Of a stretch of DNA of 50,518 nucleotides, positions 1 through 8,232 are shown one piece after another; position 1 is the stretch's first letter; each line of letters begins with the position of its first letter. The stretch is from Gemmatimonadota bacterium (GTDB taxonomy: Bacteria > Gemmatimonadota > Gemmatimonadetes > Longimicrobiales > Gaopeijiaceae), in contig SLDT01000064.1 in NCBI GenBank assembly GCA_007125125.1, forward strand, positions 1-50,518. Direction: 5' to 3'. Both the position numbers and the translations under genes were made by a program. The notes below the pieces were generated by a model. The model was not told where the DNA came from, did no database searches, and saw only the letters and a list, made by a program, of their open reading frames with translations.

Positions 1-36
1 CCCGCTCGACCACCGACGGCGCCTCCCAGCGGCGAC

Positions 37-205
37 AATGTCTGCTCACGCTCACGCCCGGACACAGGTGCAGACGTTCACCCCCATACTCGACGACAAC
101 GTCTGCACTCACCTTCTCTTGCGCCTTCAAGTGCAGACACTCACCACCGTTTCCGGGGGCAAACGTCTGCACCTGGCCTCTCCAGCAAACTTGGGCAGAC
201 GTTCT
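37..205. repeat. Tandem ~61-64 bp palindromic repeat, three units
   Basis: The word AACGTCTGCAC and its complement GTGCAGACGTT alternate: an AATGTCTGC variant at 38-46, GTGCAGACGTT at 68-78, AACGTCTGCAC at 98-108, GTGCAGAC at 131-138, AACGTCTGCAC at 162-172 and GGCAGACGTT at 194-203. Left arms start about 61 and 64 bases apart, so this is a direct repeat in which each unit could fold into a hairpin. No gene is recognised here; function unknown. Confidence 0.75.
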
Positions 206-222
206 CGTCGCCCGCGCGCGGC

Positions 223-318
223 GTGCGGCGCGCGGTGCGCCGCACGGATGCATTCCCACTCCGATTCCGAAAGGAAAAGAAAACGGAGCAGGGGCGCGCG
301 CCCGGCGCGCGCCATCCT
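223..318. repeat. Dispersed hairpin repeat, copy A
   Basis: Perfect stem GTGCGGCGC (223-231) and GCGCCGCAC (237-245), then a CATTCCCAC-like stretch and a second palindromic block GGGCGCGCGCCCGGCGCGC ending in GCCATCCT. The same hairpin with similar flank occurs at 12181-12197 and 40096-40112, and the GCGCGCC-GCCATCCT block recurs at 40155-40181. This is a REP-like intergenic element; no protein is associated with it here. Confidence 0.6.
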
Positions 319-401
319 CAATCCTGAAGGGGCCAGGGACTCGCGAGGGCGGCAGGCCCGCGACCAGGGCCGAGGCAGGCCCCCTGATACTAGCACGTTA
401 A

Positions 402-415
402 TATTCCGCGGAATA
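402..415. promoter_or_regulatory. 14-bp perfect palindrome in AT-rich patch
   Basis: TATTCCGCGGAATA is a perfect palindrome next to GTTAATAT, in an otherwise very GC-rich stretch. A shorter TTCCGCGGAA copy lies at 539-548, and GCGTTCCGCGGAACGC is at 40315-40330 upstream of leuS. It could be an operator for a gene left of the window; no gene can be assigned. Confidence 0.35.
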
Positions 416-583
416 CGTCGTCGCTCGTTGCTGCCGAGGCCGGCCCCGCGCGGACGGCCCTGGCCTCGGCGAGCATGCTCCGGACCTGGACGCGGCGTGG
501 AGGCGCCCGGGGCCCCCGAGGCCCCGGAGCCCGACGCGTTCCGCGGAAACCGAAAGCCTTCGTGGACGCCGTCCCGTCCTGAC

Positions 584-2953
584 CTACCCGTCCAGCTCGC
601 GCTCCAGGAGCTTGCGGGTGAGCTCGGGGTTCGCGCGGCCGCGCGTCTCCCGCATGACCTGCCCGATGAAGAACCCGACCAGCCCCCGCTTTCCGCTCCG
701 GTAGGCGGCCACCTCGCCGGGGTGGGCCGCGATGACCTCGTGCACGAGGGGCAGGAGCGCCTCCGGGTCGCTCTCCTGCTCGAGCTTCATCCCCTCGACG
801 AGCGCCGCGGGATCGCCCCCGTCGGCCGCCATGACCTCGAGCACCTTGCGTGCTCCGGAGCTCGAGACCCTCCCCTCCTCGAGGAGTCCCGCGAGCCGGG
901 CGAGCTCGCCGGGACCGAAGGGGAGCTCGCCGAGCGTCCGGTCGCCCTGGTGGGGCGGGAGCTCGTGGATCATCCAGTTCGCGACTCCCGCGGCACTCGC
1001 ACTCCCCTCCGCGGCCGCCCGCCGGAAGAAGCCCTCGACCTCGGGATCCCGCGCGAGAATCTCGGCATCGACCCGCCCGAGCCCGAACTCTTGCTCGAGC
1101 GCCTCGGCCCGTGCCCGCACCTCGGGCGGCACCTCGGGCGGGGCGCCGGGCGTCCCCCCCACCCGGGCCCCCTCGCCCGGCGACTCGGCCCGGCCCTTCG
1201 TCGCCGGAGGCGCGGCCGGAGTGCAGCGGGCGCCCGGGGTGCCTTCGTCCGTGTGGGCCGCGCTGCGGCGGGCCCAGGAGTCGCGGAGGGTCACGATGCG
1301 GTTGAAGACGGGATGCCCCTCGCTCGACTCGACCGGATCGCGCCAGAAGTAGCCGAGCCGCTCGAACTGGTAGCGGCGATCGGGCGGATCCCCGAGGACC
1401 GAGGGCTCGATGATGGCCCCCTCGACCTCCTCGAGCGAGCCGGGGTTGAGGAAGGCGGTGAAGTCGCCCCCCTCGCCCTGGGCGGCAGCCGCGGCCTCGG
1501 GGTCGGGGACCTCGAAGAGCCGGTCGTAGAGATGGACCCGGCAGGGGATCCCGCGCGCGGCCGAGACCCAGTGGATCGTGCCCGGGATCCGGCGGCCATC
1601 GGGGGTGTCGCCTCCGCGGGTCTCGGGATCGTACGTGCAGCGGAGCTCCCTGACTCGCCCGGCGGCGTCCTTCACGACCTCGTCGCAGCGGATCACGTAG
1701 CCATAGCGGAGGCGCACCTCGCCCCCGGGGACGAGCCGGCGGAACCCCTTCGGCGGGTCCTCGGCGAAGTCATCCCGCTCGATCCAGAGCTCGCGCGAGA
1801 AGGGGAGCGGACGGCTGCCCTCGAGGGGCACGTCGTGCGGGTAGAGGGGGGCGTCGAGCTCCTCGATCTCGCCCTCCGGCCAGTTCGTGACCACGACCCT
1901 CAGGGGGCGCAGGACGCAGAGCACCCGCGGAGCCTTCCGGTTCAGGTCGTCCCGGATCGCGTACTCGAGCTTCGCGATGTCGACGCGGGAGTCGGCCTTG
2001 GCCACCCCGACCATCTCGCAGAAGCTCCGGATCGCCTCCGGGGTCACCCCCCGCCGGCGGAGCCCGGCCACGGTCGGCATCCGGGGATCATCCCAGCCCG
2101 AGACCCGCTCCTCGTTGACCAGGCGCAGGAGCTTGCGCTTGCTCATCACCGTGTAGTCGAGGTTGAGCCGTGCGAACTCGTACTGGCGCGGCCGCGAGGG
2201 GACGCTCAGCTTCTCGATCAGCCAGTCGTAGATCTCGCGGTTGTTCTCGAACTCGAGGGTGCACAGGGAGTGCGTCACCCCCTCGATCGCATCCTCGAGC
2301 GCGTGCGCAAAGTCGTACAGGGGGTAGATGCACCAGCGATCGCCCGTCCGGTAGTGGTGCGCGTGGCGGATCCGGTACAGGAGGGGGTCGCGCATGAGCA
2401 TGTTCGGTGAGGCCATGTCGATCTTCGCGCGCAGCACATGCTCCCCGTCGCGGAACTCCCCCGCCCGCATCCGCTCGAAGAGGTCCAGGTTCTCCTCGAC
2501 GCTGCGCTCGCGGAAGGGGCTCGGGGTGCCCGGCACCGTCACCGTGCCCCGGGCCTCGCGGATCTCCTCCTCGCTCTGGCTGTCGACATAGGCCAGCCCC
2601 TTCTCGATCAGCTCGACCGCGAAGGCGTGAAGCCGCTCGAAGTAGCCCGAGGCGAAGTAGAGGTGCTCGCCCCAGTCGTAGCCGAGCCAGCGGACATCCT
2701 CCTGGATCGCCTCGACATAACGGATGTCCTCGGTCGTCGGGTTCGTGTCGTCGAAGCGGAGGTGGCAGCGGGCCGGGTCATACTCCTCCGCGATCCCGAA
2801 GTTGAGCACGATCGACTTCGCATGCCCGATGTGCAGGAAGCCGTTCGGTTCCGGGGGGAAGCGCGTCACGACCTCACCGCCCACGCGGCCTGCCGCCAGA
2901 TCCCGGTCGATGATCTGGCGAATGAAGTCTCGGCCTGGGGGAGTGGAGCTCAT
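584..2953 (-). CDS. glnS: Glutaminyl-tRNA synthetase with C-terminal YqeY/GatB-like domain
   Basis: Class I aminoacyl-tRNA synthetase that charges tRNA-Gln in the cytoplasm. From the ATG at 2953 it is 789 residues. The signature PPEPNGFLHIGH is at residues 33-44 (HIGH 41-44), and a KMSKS-type motif (VMSKRK) is near residue 270. The anticodon-binding barrel follows. Then comes a low-complexity Pro/Gly/Ala linker and a C-terminal domain with the VANWMIHEL and GFFIGQVM signatures of the YqeY/GatB tail, an appended tRNA-binding domain known from Deinococcus GlnRS. An upstream in-frame ATG at 3076 would add 41 Ala/Glu/Pro-rich residues and is unlikely to be the start. Direct GlnRS implies tRNA-Gln need not be made by the GatCAB transamidation route. 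Identity is very secure. Confidence 0.96.
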   Translation of the reverse strand: MSSTPPGRDFIRQIIDRDLAAGRVGGEVVTRFPPEPNGFLHIGHAKSIVLNFGIAEEYDPARCHLRFDDTNPTTEDIRYVEAIQEDVRWLGYDWGEHLYFASGYFERLHAFAVELIEKGLAYVDSQSEEEIREARGTVTVPGTPSPFRERSVEENLDLFERMRAGEFRDGEHVLRAKIDMASPNMLMRDPLLYRIRHAHHYRTGDRWCIYPLYDFAHALEDAIEGVTHSLCTLEFENNREIYDWLIEKLSVPSRPRQYEFARLNLDYTVMSKRKLLRLVNEERVSGWDDPRMPTVAGLRRRGVTPEAIRSFCEMVGVAKADSRVDIAKLEYAIRDDLNRKAPRVLCVLRPLRVVVTNWPEGEIEELDAPLYPHDVPLEGSRPLPFSRELWIERDDFAEDPPKGFRRLVPGGEVRLRYGYVIRCDEVVKDAAGRVRELRCTYDPETRGGDTPDGRRIPGTIHWVSAARGIPCRVHLYDRLFEVPDPEAAAAAQGEGGDFTAFLNPGSLEEVEGAIIEPSVLGDPPDRRYQFERLGYFWRDPVESSEGHPVFNRIVTLRDSWARRSAAHTDEGTPGARCTPAAPPATKGRAESPGEGARVGGTPGAPPEVPPEVRARAEALEQEFGLGRVDAEILARDPEVEGFFRRAAAEGSASAAGVANWMIHELPPHQGDRTLGELPFGPGELARLAGLLEEGRVSSSGARKVLEVMAADGGDPAALVEGMKLEQESDPEALLPLVHEVIAAHPGEVAAYRSGKRGLVGFFIGQVMRETRGRANPELTRKLLERELDG

Positions 2954-3169
2954 CGGGGTCGGGGCGTCGGTGGGGTGGGCTGGGGCGGGCTCGGCTGGCT
3001 TGTCGGGCTCAGCTGGCTCGGCTGGCTCGGCGCTTCCAAACGTACCGAGCAGGGGCGTGGGCGGGAAGGCTGGCACGAAACCTGATTGGACAGGATCTGG
3101 TATACGCGATCGGGCCAGGAGCCGGGCCCGATCGGACCCCGTTCACCCCGAAGGCATGGAGAGGCCGGC

Positions 3170-3532
3170 GTGAAGGCGCACCCCGAGGAGCGCGGACGCA
3201 GGAAGCACCGGGACGAGGCGCTCTTTCTCCTCGTCGTGGCGATCCTGCTCTTCAGCACCCTCGACGGAATCTTCACCCTGCTCCTGATCGAGACGGGTCA
3301 GGTGTATGAATGGAACCCCGTGCTCGCGCCCCTCATCTCGCACGACGTGCAGCTCTTCGCGAATGTGAAGAGCGCGCTCACGAAGGCGGGGATCTTCGTT
3401 CTCGTGGTGTTCGTGGATCGATCCCTCTTCCGGCACATCCCCGTCCGCTCGATCCTCGAGCTGATCTTCGTGATCTACTGCTTCCTCATCCTCTACCACC
3501 TCACCCTCATGATCCGCGTCAGCGGGGGGTGA
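3170..3532 (+). CDS. DUF5658-like small membrane protein
   Basis: A 120-residue protein with about three hydrophobic segments. The first (LFLLVVAILLFSTLDGIFTL) carries the TLDGIFT...ETG...NPVLAPLI pattern of the DUF5658 family of small membrane proteins of unknown function. A basic N-terminus (KAHPEERGRRKHRDE) precedes the first helix, suggesting a cytoplasmic N-terminus. I chose GTG 3170 because GGAGAGG lies 5-12 bases upstream; a TTG at 3086 would add 28 non-conserved residues. Its 3' end overlaps the convergent serine hydrolase by 14 bases. No function is claimed beyond the family. Confidence 0.75.
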   Translation: MKAHPEERGRRKHRDEALFLLVVAILLFSTLDGIFTLLLIETGQVYEWNPVLAPLISHDVQLFANVKSALTKAGIFVLVVFVDRSLFRHIPVRSILELIFVIYCFLILYHLTLMIRVSGG

Positions 3533-4730
3533 GGAGCTGGTCGAGCAGGCGTGTGGCGGCCCCGCCCAGGTTCGTCGCACCACTGTTGTAGTTGCGAAAC
3601 AGGATCACCCCGATCCCGGACTCCGGCTCGAAGACCGCGTGGGCCGTGTAGCCCGCCACCGATCCCCCGTGCCCCACGAAGACCCGGCCGTCGTCGCGCT
3701 CTCGGACATTCCAGCCGATCCCGTAGCCCGACGCGCCGTCACCGGGCGTCTGGCGCCGCAGCATCTCGCGCCGCATCGCTTCGCTCATGAGGGTCTCCCC
3801 GGCGCGGCCGCTCATCGCCGCCACGAGGCGGGCCATGTCGCCCACCGTCGAGTAGATCCCCCCATTCGGGACCTTGTAGCCGCGGCCCCCGTGCTCGCGC
3901 GCGGGCCCCTCCGCATTGATCGTCCCGTCGGCGCGGTTCTGGTAGCCCGTCGCGAGCATGGGCTCGAGCTCCGCGGGCACGACAAAGCTGCTCGAGCGCA
4001 TGCCAAGGGGCTCGAAGATCCCCTCGACCACCTGGTCCATGAAGGAGCGGCCCTCGGCGCGCCCGAGGGCGAGCCCGAGGGTGCCGAAGCCGATGTTCGA
4101 GTAGGAGACCCGCTCGCCCGGCTCGGCGAGGAAGCCCGTGTGGGCGATCGACTCGATCACCTTGGCCTCCCACTCCTCGATTGGGCCCGCGGCCGCCCCC
4201 TGGAGGCGGGGCTCGCGAATCAGCCCCGCCGTGTGCGTCGCGAGCCGGCGGAAGGTCACGGCCTCGGGCCCCACCCCCTCGGGCCACTCCACGAATCCCG
4301 CCGCCTCGGGGAGGTAGAGGGTCACCGGGTCGTCCAGGTCGAGCACCCCCCGGTCGGCGAGCTGGGCCAGGACGATCGCCGTGATCGGCTTGCTGATCGA
4401 TCCGGTGCGATAGATCGTCTCGATCCCCGCCGGGATGCGCGCGTCCCGATCGGCCCAGCCGAAGCCCTCGGCCCAGACCATCCGGTCCCCGACCACGACC
4501 GCTGCCGTGATGCCTCCCACGCCATCGGCCTCGACGTCGCGGCGGAGCTGGTCGCGGAAGGCGGCGATCGCCGCATGGAGGGTGTCCGGGGCAGGTGCCG
4601 TCGGCGCCGCGGCGACCAGACGCACGGCCTGCTGGCCCATCCCCGTCGAGGGGAGGAGGGGGATCGAGGCGACGCCCAGGGCCAGGGCGATTGCCAGGGC
4701 TCGGAGGGCAATCGGCGAAGTGCGCTTCAT
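3519..4730 (-). CDS. Beta-lactamase-family serine hydrolase (secreted)
   Basis: A 403-residue serine hydrolase of the beta-lactamase/PBP4*/esterase fold (PF00144). The N-terminus (MKRTSPIALRALAIALAL) is an export signal. Motifs appear in order: SISK (nucleophile Ser and Lys, SxxK), YSN in YSNIGFGTLGLA, and HGGSVAGY (HxG) near the C-terminus. It probably acts in the periplasm on a peptide or ester; the substrate cannot be read from sequence. The ATG at 4730 directly precedes the signal peptide; an extension to 4835 is proline/arginine-rich and unlikely. It is divergent from the methyltransferase and slightly overlaps the DUF5658 gene tail to tail. Confidence 0.9.
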   Translation of the reverse strand: MKRTSPIALRALAIALALGVASIPLLPSTGMGQQAVRLVAAAPTAPAPDTLHAAIAAFRDQLRRDVEADGVGGITAAVVVGDRMVWAEGFGWADRDARIPAGIETIYRTGSISKPITAIVLAQLADRGVLDLDDPVTLYLPEAAGFVEWPEGVGPEAVTFRRLATHTAGLIREPRLQGAAAGPIEEWEAKVIESIAHTGFLAEPGERVSYSNIGFGTLGLALGRAEGRSFMDQVVEGIFEPLGMRSSSFVVPAELEPMLATGYQNRADGTINAEGPAREHGGRGYKVPNGGIYSTVGDMARLVAAMSGRAGETLMSEAMRREMLRRQTPGDGASGYGIGWNVRERDDGRVFVGHGGSVAGYTAHAVFEPESGIGVILFRNYNSGATNLGGAATRLLDQLLTPR

Positions 4731-4852
4731 GGCTCGCGTCCTTGGATGGAAGGGAGGGGGTGGTCCAGCCAAGATACGCCTTCCTCCGGTCCCCGGAAAC
4801 CGGGCCGGCGCGTGCCGCCGTGGGGGGCGGCGCATGACCTCTCCGGGCGTGA

Positions 4853-4879
4853 TTGACAGAGCCGCAAGCGCAGCATAAT
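4853..4879 (+). promoter_or_regulatory. Promoter of the methyltransferase
   Basis: TTGACA (4853-4858) and CATAAT (4874-4879) are separated by 15 bases, in a local AT-rich patch 70-96 bases ahead of the chosen ATG at 4949. The spacer is shorter than the usual 17, so strength is uncertain. The TTG of this -35 box is also a possible in-frame start codon, which I reject. Confidence 0.6.
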
Positions 4880-4948
4880 CTGTCGCCTTCCATCGAACAG
4901 AACGGCCGCCTGGGTGCGGCGTGGACCTACGGACCGGAGAGTACGCTC

Positions 4949-5608
4949 ATGCCCATCCTGCGGGGAGAGTTCGTCCGCCTCAAGCGGCTCACGCGAGACG
5001 TCGCCATCCGGCGATACATGGCCCGTCCGGGCCCGAAGCGGCTCCACCTGGGATGCGGCACGAACCATGTCGAGGGCTGGCTGAACGTCGACAAGTTCAG
5101 CGCCCATGCCGATGCGTATGTGAATGCCTATGGGCGGTTTCCCTTCCCGGACGACAGCTTCGAGCTCGTCTACTCCGAGCACATGATCGAGCACATCCGG
5201 CTGAACAAGGTCCGGCACGTGCTGAGCGAGGTGTATCGGGTGACGCGCCCCGGAGGGCTCTTCCGCGTCACCACGCCCGACCTGGAGCTCCTCGCGACGA
5301 AGTATCTCGAGGGCGACCGCGAATTCTTCCGGTCCGTCTTCGATCGGTACGAGAAGGAGCGCGAGCGGGGACGTGCGCGGGTCTGGCCCCTCAGGACCCC
5401 CGGGGGCGCCTTCATGGTCTCGGCCGTGCGCGAGTTCTACAACCACCGCTGGCTCTTCGACTTCGAGGGGCTGAGGGAGTGCCTCCTCGAACTCGGGTTC
5501 TCGCGGGTCGAGAAGCGGGGCTTCGGCGAGAGCCTCGTGGAGGAGGCGGGCGCGATGGACCAGGCGTTCCGGTCGTGGGAAACGCTCTACGTCGATGCGG
5601 TGAAGTAG
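4949..5608 (+). CDS. SAM-dependent methyltransferase (type 11)
   Basis: A 219-residue class I methyltransferase. The SAM-binding glycine motif LHLGCG is at residues 32-37, followed by EGWLNVD (acidic residue ending strand 2), then FPFPDDSFELVYSEHMIEHI (motif around strand 4) and RVTRPGGLFRVTTPDL (strand 5). The pattern LHLGCGTN..GWLNVD is typical of small methyltransferases found with sugar or cell-surface biosynthesis, but no such cluster surrounds it. ATG 4949 is preceded by GGAGAG at 4935-4940. The substrate is unknown. Confidence 0.85.
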   Translation: MPILRGEFVRLKRLTRDVAIRRYMARPGPKRLHLGCGTNHVEGWLNVDKFSAHADAYVNAYGRFPFPDDSFELVYSEHMIEHIRLNKVRHVLSEVYRVTRPGGLFRVTTPDLELLATKYLEGDREFFRSVFDRYEKERERGRARVWPLRTPGGAFMVSAVREFYNHRWLFDFEGLRECLLELGFSRVEKRGFGESLVEEAGAMDQAFRSWETLYVDAVK

Positions 5609-5707
5609 GTCGAGGCCGTGAGGCAGGTCGGCGCCCCGAGGCAGGTGCGGGTGAGGCGCCCGCCACGCTGTGCCCGTTGCTCGCCCCGCCTTCGGCGTCA
5701 GCCCGGA

Positions 5708-5872
5708 TCAGGGGGTCCGGATGCGGCCGTGGCCCTGCATGACTCGTTCCTGGCCCACGATGGTCGCGAACAGAACTCGGTCCAGGTCGAAGGCTGCGTC
5801 CGGAAGGGGGATCGGGTAGGGCTCGCGCCACCGGGGGTCGACGGTGACCGCGCGGGGCTCCCCGCAGCACGC
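5708..5872 (-). pseudogene. Unrecognised 54-codon open stretch behind higA
   Basis: Directly after the higA stop codon, in the same frame, 54 codons stay open and read as plausible protein (segments DPRWREPYPIPLPDAAFDLD and FATIVGQERVMQGHGRIRTP) before a TGA. There is no ATG, GTG or TTG near the beginning. It may be the tail of a decayed gene or a lost C-terminal extension; the family is not recognised. The rest of the 5609-5872 gap shows nothing else. Confidence 0.3.
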
Positions 5873-6241
5873 TCAGCCCTCTTCCGGCTCCGGCTCGAGC
5901 AGGACCTCCTCGAACGCCTCTGGCTGTCGGTCAGCAAGTTCCAGAAGTCGGCATGCCATCTCGGATGGCTCTCTGGCCCCCCGTTCCCAGGCCCGCACCG
6001 TCGAGGGGCTCGCTCCGAGCAGGTCCGCGAATAGAGTCTGGGAGAGGCCGAGGCGCTCCCTTACCCGACGCACATCGTGCTCGTGAAACCTCGGAGGCGG
6101 AACCACATCAGCCATCCGCACCGTGATCTTCGCAGTCGTGACCCGGGCGTTGTGCAGATCCCCTCGCTTGTGCGCGATGGCTTCACGCGCTCCCCGAACC
6201 ATCAGCTCTCCAACGCTCGGGCCTTCCTGCTTCTCGATCAT
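5873..6241 (-). CDS. higA: HigA-type antitoxin (XRE helix-turn-helix)
   Basis: A 122-residue antitoxin of a type II module. After an N-terminal segment with VTTAKITVR, as in Vibrio HigA2-like antitoxins, an XRE helix-turn-helix covers about residues 55-105 (VRERLGLSQTLFADLLGASP, then TVRAWERGAREPS). It should neutralise the toxin encoded just upstream and repress the shared promoter. The ATG is 4 bases after the toxin stop, so the two are co-transcribed in toxin-first order, as in higBA. The acidic tail ends EPEPEEG. Confidence 0.88.
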   Translation of the reverse strand: MIEKQEGPSVGELMVRGAREAIAHKRGDLHNARVTTAKITVRMADVVPPPRFHEHDVRRVRERLGLSQTLFADLLGASPSTVRAWERGAREPSEMACRLLELADRQPEAFEEVLLEPEPEEG

Positions 6242-6245
6242 CGGC

Positions 6246-6590
6246 TCAACAGTCCTCGTTCTTCAGCTCGGTGGCCAGATTCCGGAGTTGGTTCTCCTCC
6301 GCTCGCGTGAGCGTCTCCTTCCTCCCCTTGGCATATGCCAGGATCATGTAGACCCGCCCACAGCGCTCGTCGGGAAAGTAGACCACCCGGACGCTTCCAC
6401 GCTTACCGCTACCCTGGGTAGCGTGCCGAAGCTTTCTGAACCCGCCGGTGCGCTTCATGAGGGACCCGGCCGCAAGGTCCCTGCAGAGCGTCACCTCGAT
6501 TTCTCGTCTGTCATCCTCCCCGAGTAGCCGGCTGGACGCGCGCTCGAACGTGGGAAGCCAGACGAACTCGAGGAGCGAGTGGCCTGTCAT
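6246..6590 (-). CDS. higB: HigB-type toxin (RelE/ParE superfamily)
   Basis: A 114-residue RelE-fold toxin, expected to be a ribosome-dependent mRNA interferase. Recognisable blocks are a TGGFRKLRHATQGSGKRGSV segment and VVYFPDERCGRVYMILAYAK followed by LTRAEENQLR, matching the HigB2-type pattern GTGGLRK-GKGKRGG-RIIYY-Y-K-L..NQRK. The chosen ATG (6590) lies 3 bases downstream of a good -10 box, so the mRNA may be leaderless. A longer open frame to 6812 has no protein-like content. Partner higA follows. Confidence 0.88.
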   Translation of the reverse strand: MTGHSLLEFVWLPTFERASSRLLGEDDRREIEVTLCRDLAAGSLMKRTGGFRKLRHATQGSGKRGSVRVVYFPDERCGRVYMILAYAKGRKETLTRAEENQLRNLATELKNEDC

Positions 6591-6620
6591 ATCATGATAC
6601 TCGGTGTCAGGTTTTGTCAA
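6589..6620 (-). promoter_or_regulatory. higBA promoter and operator
   Basis: On the minus strand, TTGACA (6615-6620) and TATCAT (6594-6599) are 15 bases apart. The 12-base near-perfect palindrome ATATCATGATAC (6589-6600) covers the -10 box and abuts the toxin ATG, a natural place for HigA/HigBA autorepression. The predicted transcription start falls on or within three bases of the start codon. Confidence 0.6.
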
Positions 6621-6863
6621 GCGTTCGGCTCGCCCGACATCCGTTCCTGACCCGGCTCCCCGGCGTCGCACAGCTTCGCCTGGGGGTCTTGGCGGGTGCG
6701 GGCGGAAGACCGCCCGGGCGGATGCGACGATCCGGGACGCGTCACGTCGAGGATGGGCGCACGTTCTATCGTGGCCCCGTCCACGGGGCGAGTCCATGGC
6801 CAGCGGGGACACCCGGGACCGGCGGGGAACCGACGATCAGCATCCCCCCACCCCCATCCCGCC

Positions 6864-8126
6864 TCACGCCGGCGGCGGATCCGTGATCACCCCCATGAAG
6901 AGGATCGTCCCCGAGAGCCGCTCGCGGATCGCGAAGAGGAAGGGGCGGTCCGCCCGGAGTTCCGGCGGCATCGAGGTGACCATCACGACCGAGGTGACGG
7001 CGGCCGCCTCGGTGCCTTCCTCATCGACGCGCACGAAGCTCTTCTGGCGCACCTCGCTGATCCAGGGCCCGATCCCCTCGAACATCCGCGTGAAGTCGGC
7101 ACCCGGCGCGAAGGCCGGTCCCATCCCGAGCTCGATCAGCGGGTCGTTCAGCACCCCCTCCCACTCCAGCTCGAAGCGGGGCAGCGAGAGCATCACGCGC
7201 GTCGTCTCGAAGCCGTCCACGAGCGCATCCCACCCCTCGGCGTCGAGCGAAGCCACCAGATCGCCCACCGTGTGCTCACCCCGCGGCACGACCACCGTCA
7301 TCGACCAGGCCCCGCCCCCGTAGGCCAGGTCCACCGCCGCCCACTCCTCCGTCGCATGGTAGCGAAGGGTGTCGTCGCGCAGCATGAAGTCTGCATCCGT
7401 CGTGCTCCCGTCCGCGCGCCGGAAGGGACCGGAGTACGTCAGATCCGAATCGAAGGGGACCGTCCACCCCGCCTTGAAGTAGACCGCGTTCATGAGGTAG
7501 GCCACCACCTGCGCGGGGATCGGCGGATCGACCATCGCCTCGATGCGCCCCGCCGTCGCCTCGCTCACCCACCGATTGATCGTGTCGGCCGAGGCCGGAT
7601 CGTCGAAGTCGAGCCCCCGCACCATCGCATCGAAGCTCGCCTCGACCCGCTCGCGGAACTCCGGCCGCAGCACCAGGTGCGCGCGGTGCCAGACGGCATT
7701 CCCGATCGCCACCTCCACCGCCGGATCGAGCGCCACCAGGAGGTCCAGGAGCCCCCGGTACGAAGCATTGATCTCCTCCTCGCTCATCGCCTCGAAGCGG
7801 AGCGTCCGGCGCATCGCATCGAAGGTCGCCCCGTCCGCACCATTCATCGTCATCCCGAGCGCCATCGAGGCACTGAAGGGCGAGAAGAAGGCATTCTCGC
7901 CCGGAGCCTCTCCCCAGACCTCCGCCAGCAGATCGAAGCCGAAGGCGTTGCTCGCCGAGATCGCCTCGAGCTCGGCCGCCGTGAGGTCGCGCGGCAGACG
8001 GTCGATCGGCTCGACCGGATCCGGATCGGCCGGGGAGCCCGGCCCGAAGAGCGAGTCGCAGCCGGCCAGGGCGAGGGCCACCGCGAGAAGGGCGATCAGG
8101 GGGCGGGTTGACTGTCGGGCGCGCAT
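6864..8126 (-). CDS. Serpin-family protease inhibitor, lipoprotein
   Basis: A 420-residue serpin. The N-terminus ends in LLAVALALAGC, a lipobox, so it is probably tethered to the envelope. The fold signatures include NAFGFDLL, FSPFSASMALGM, NAVYFKAGW and the C-terminal DRPFLFAIRERLSGTILFMG. The reactive-centre hinge EEGTEAAA (residues 369-376) has the small residues of inhibitory serpins, and aligning SMPPE with the SIPPE of alpha-1-antitrypsin places Thr or Ser at P1. It may protect the cell from foreign or its own serine proteases. ATG 8126 has GGGAGGA upstream. It is monocistronic and divergent from ppk2. Confidence 0.93.
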   Translation of the reverse strand: MRARQSTRPLIALLAVALALAGCDSLFGPGSPADPDPVEPIDRLPRDLTAAELEAISASNAFGFDLLAEVWGEAPGENAFFSPFSASMALGMTMNGADGATFDAMRRTLRFEAMSEEEINASYRGLLDLLVALDPAVEVAIGNAVWHRAHLVLRPEFRERVEASFDAMVRGLDFDDPASADTINRWVSEATAGRIEAMVDPPIPAQVVAYLMNAVYFKAGWTVPFDSDLTYSGPFRRADGSTTDADFMLRDDTLRYHATEEWAAVDLAYGGGAWSMTVVVPRGEHTVGDLVASLDAEGWDALVDGFETTRVMLSLPRFELEWEGVLNDPLIELGMGPAFAPGADFTRMFEGIGPWISEVRQKSFVRVDEEGTEAAAVTSVVMVTSMPPELRADRPFLFAIRERLSGTILFMGVITDPPPA

Positions 8127-8232
8127 CGGGGTTCCTCCCGGGGTCTCGGGGTCGGGCGGGAGCGCAGCACGCCGATCGTGGTGGCGGCGGCCCACCTCCC
8201 GCCCAGCAGCTTCCACCAAGATAACGAACGAC

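Noticed and set aside
37-205. Protein-coding repeat at the left end
   Set aside because: The frame through the repeat gives a periodic VQT-type peptide, but the words alternate in orientation and the spacing changes (61 then 64), which fits a DNA or RNA element better.
38-2410. A 790-codon open frame on the plus strand over glnS
   Set aside because: It is antisense to a certain glnS; very long antisense frames are expected at this GC content, and its translation is Arg/Pro/Ala-rich without domains. The same applies to long minus-strand frames over leuS (39909-43211) and tkt (43043-45847).
4853-4949. TTG at 4853 as start of the methyltransferase
   Set aside because: That TTG is part of a TTGACA -35 box with a matching CATAAT; the ATG at 4949 has a good ribosome site and fits the domain start.
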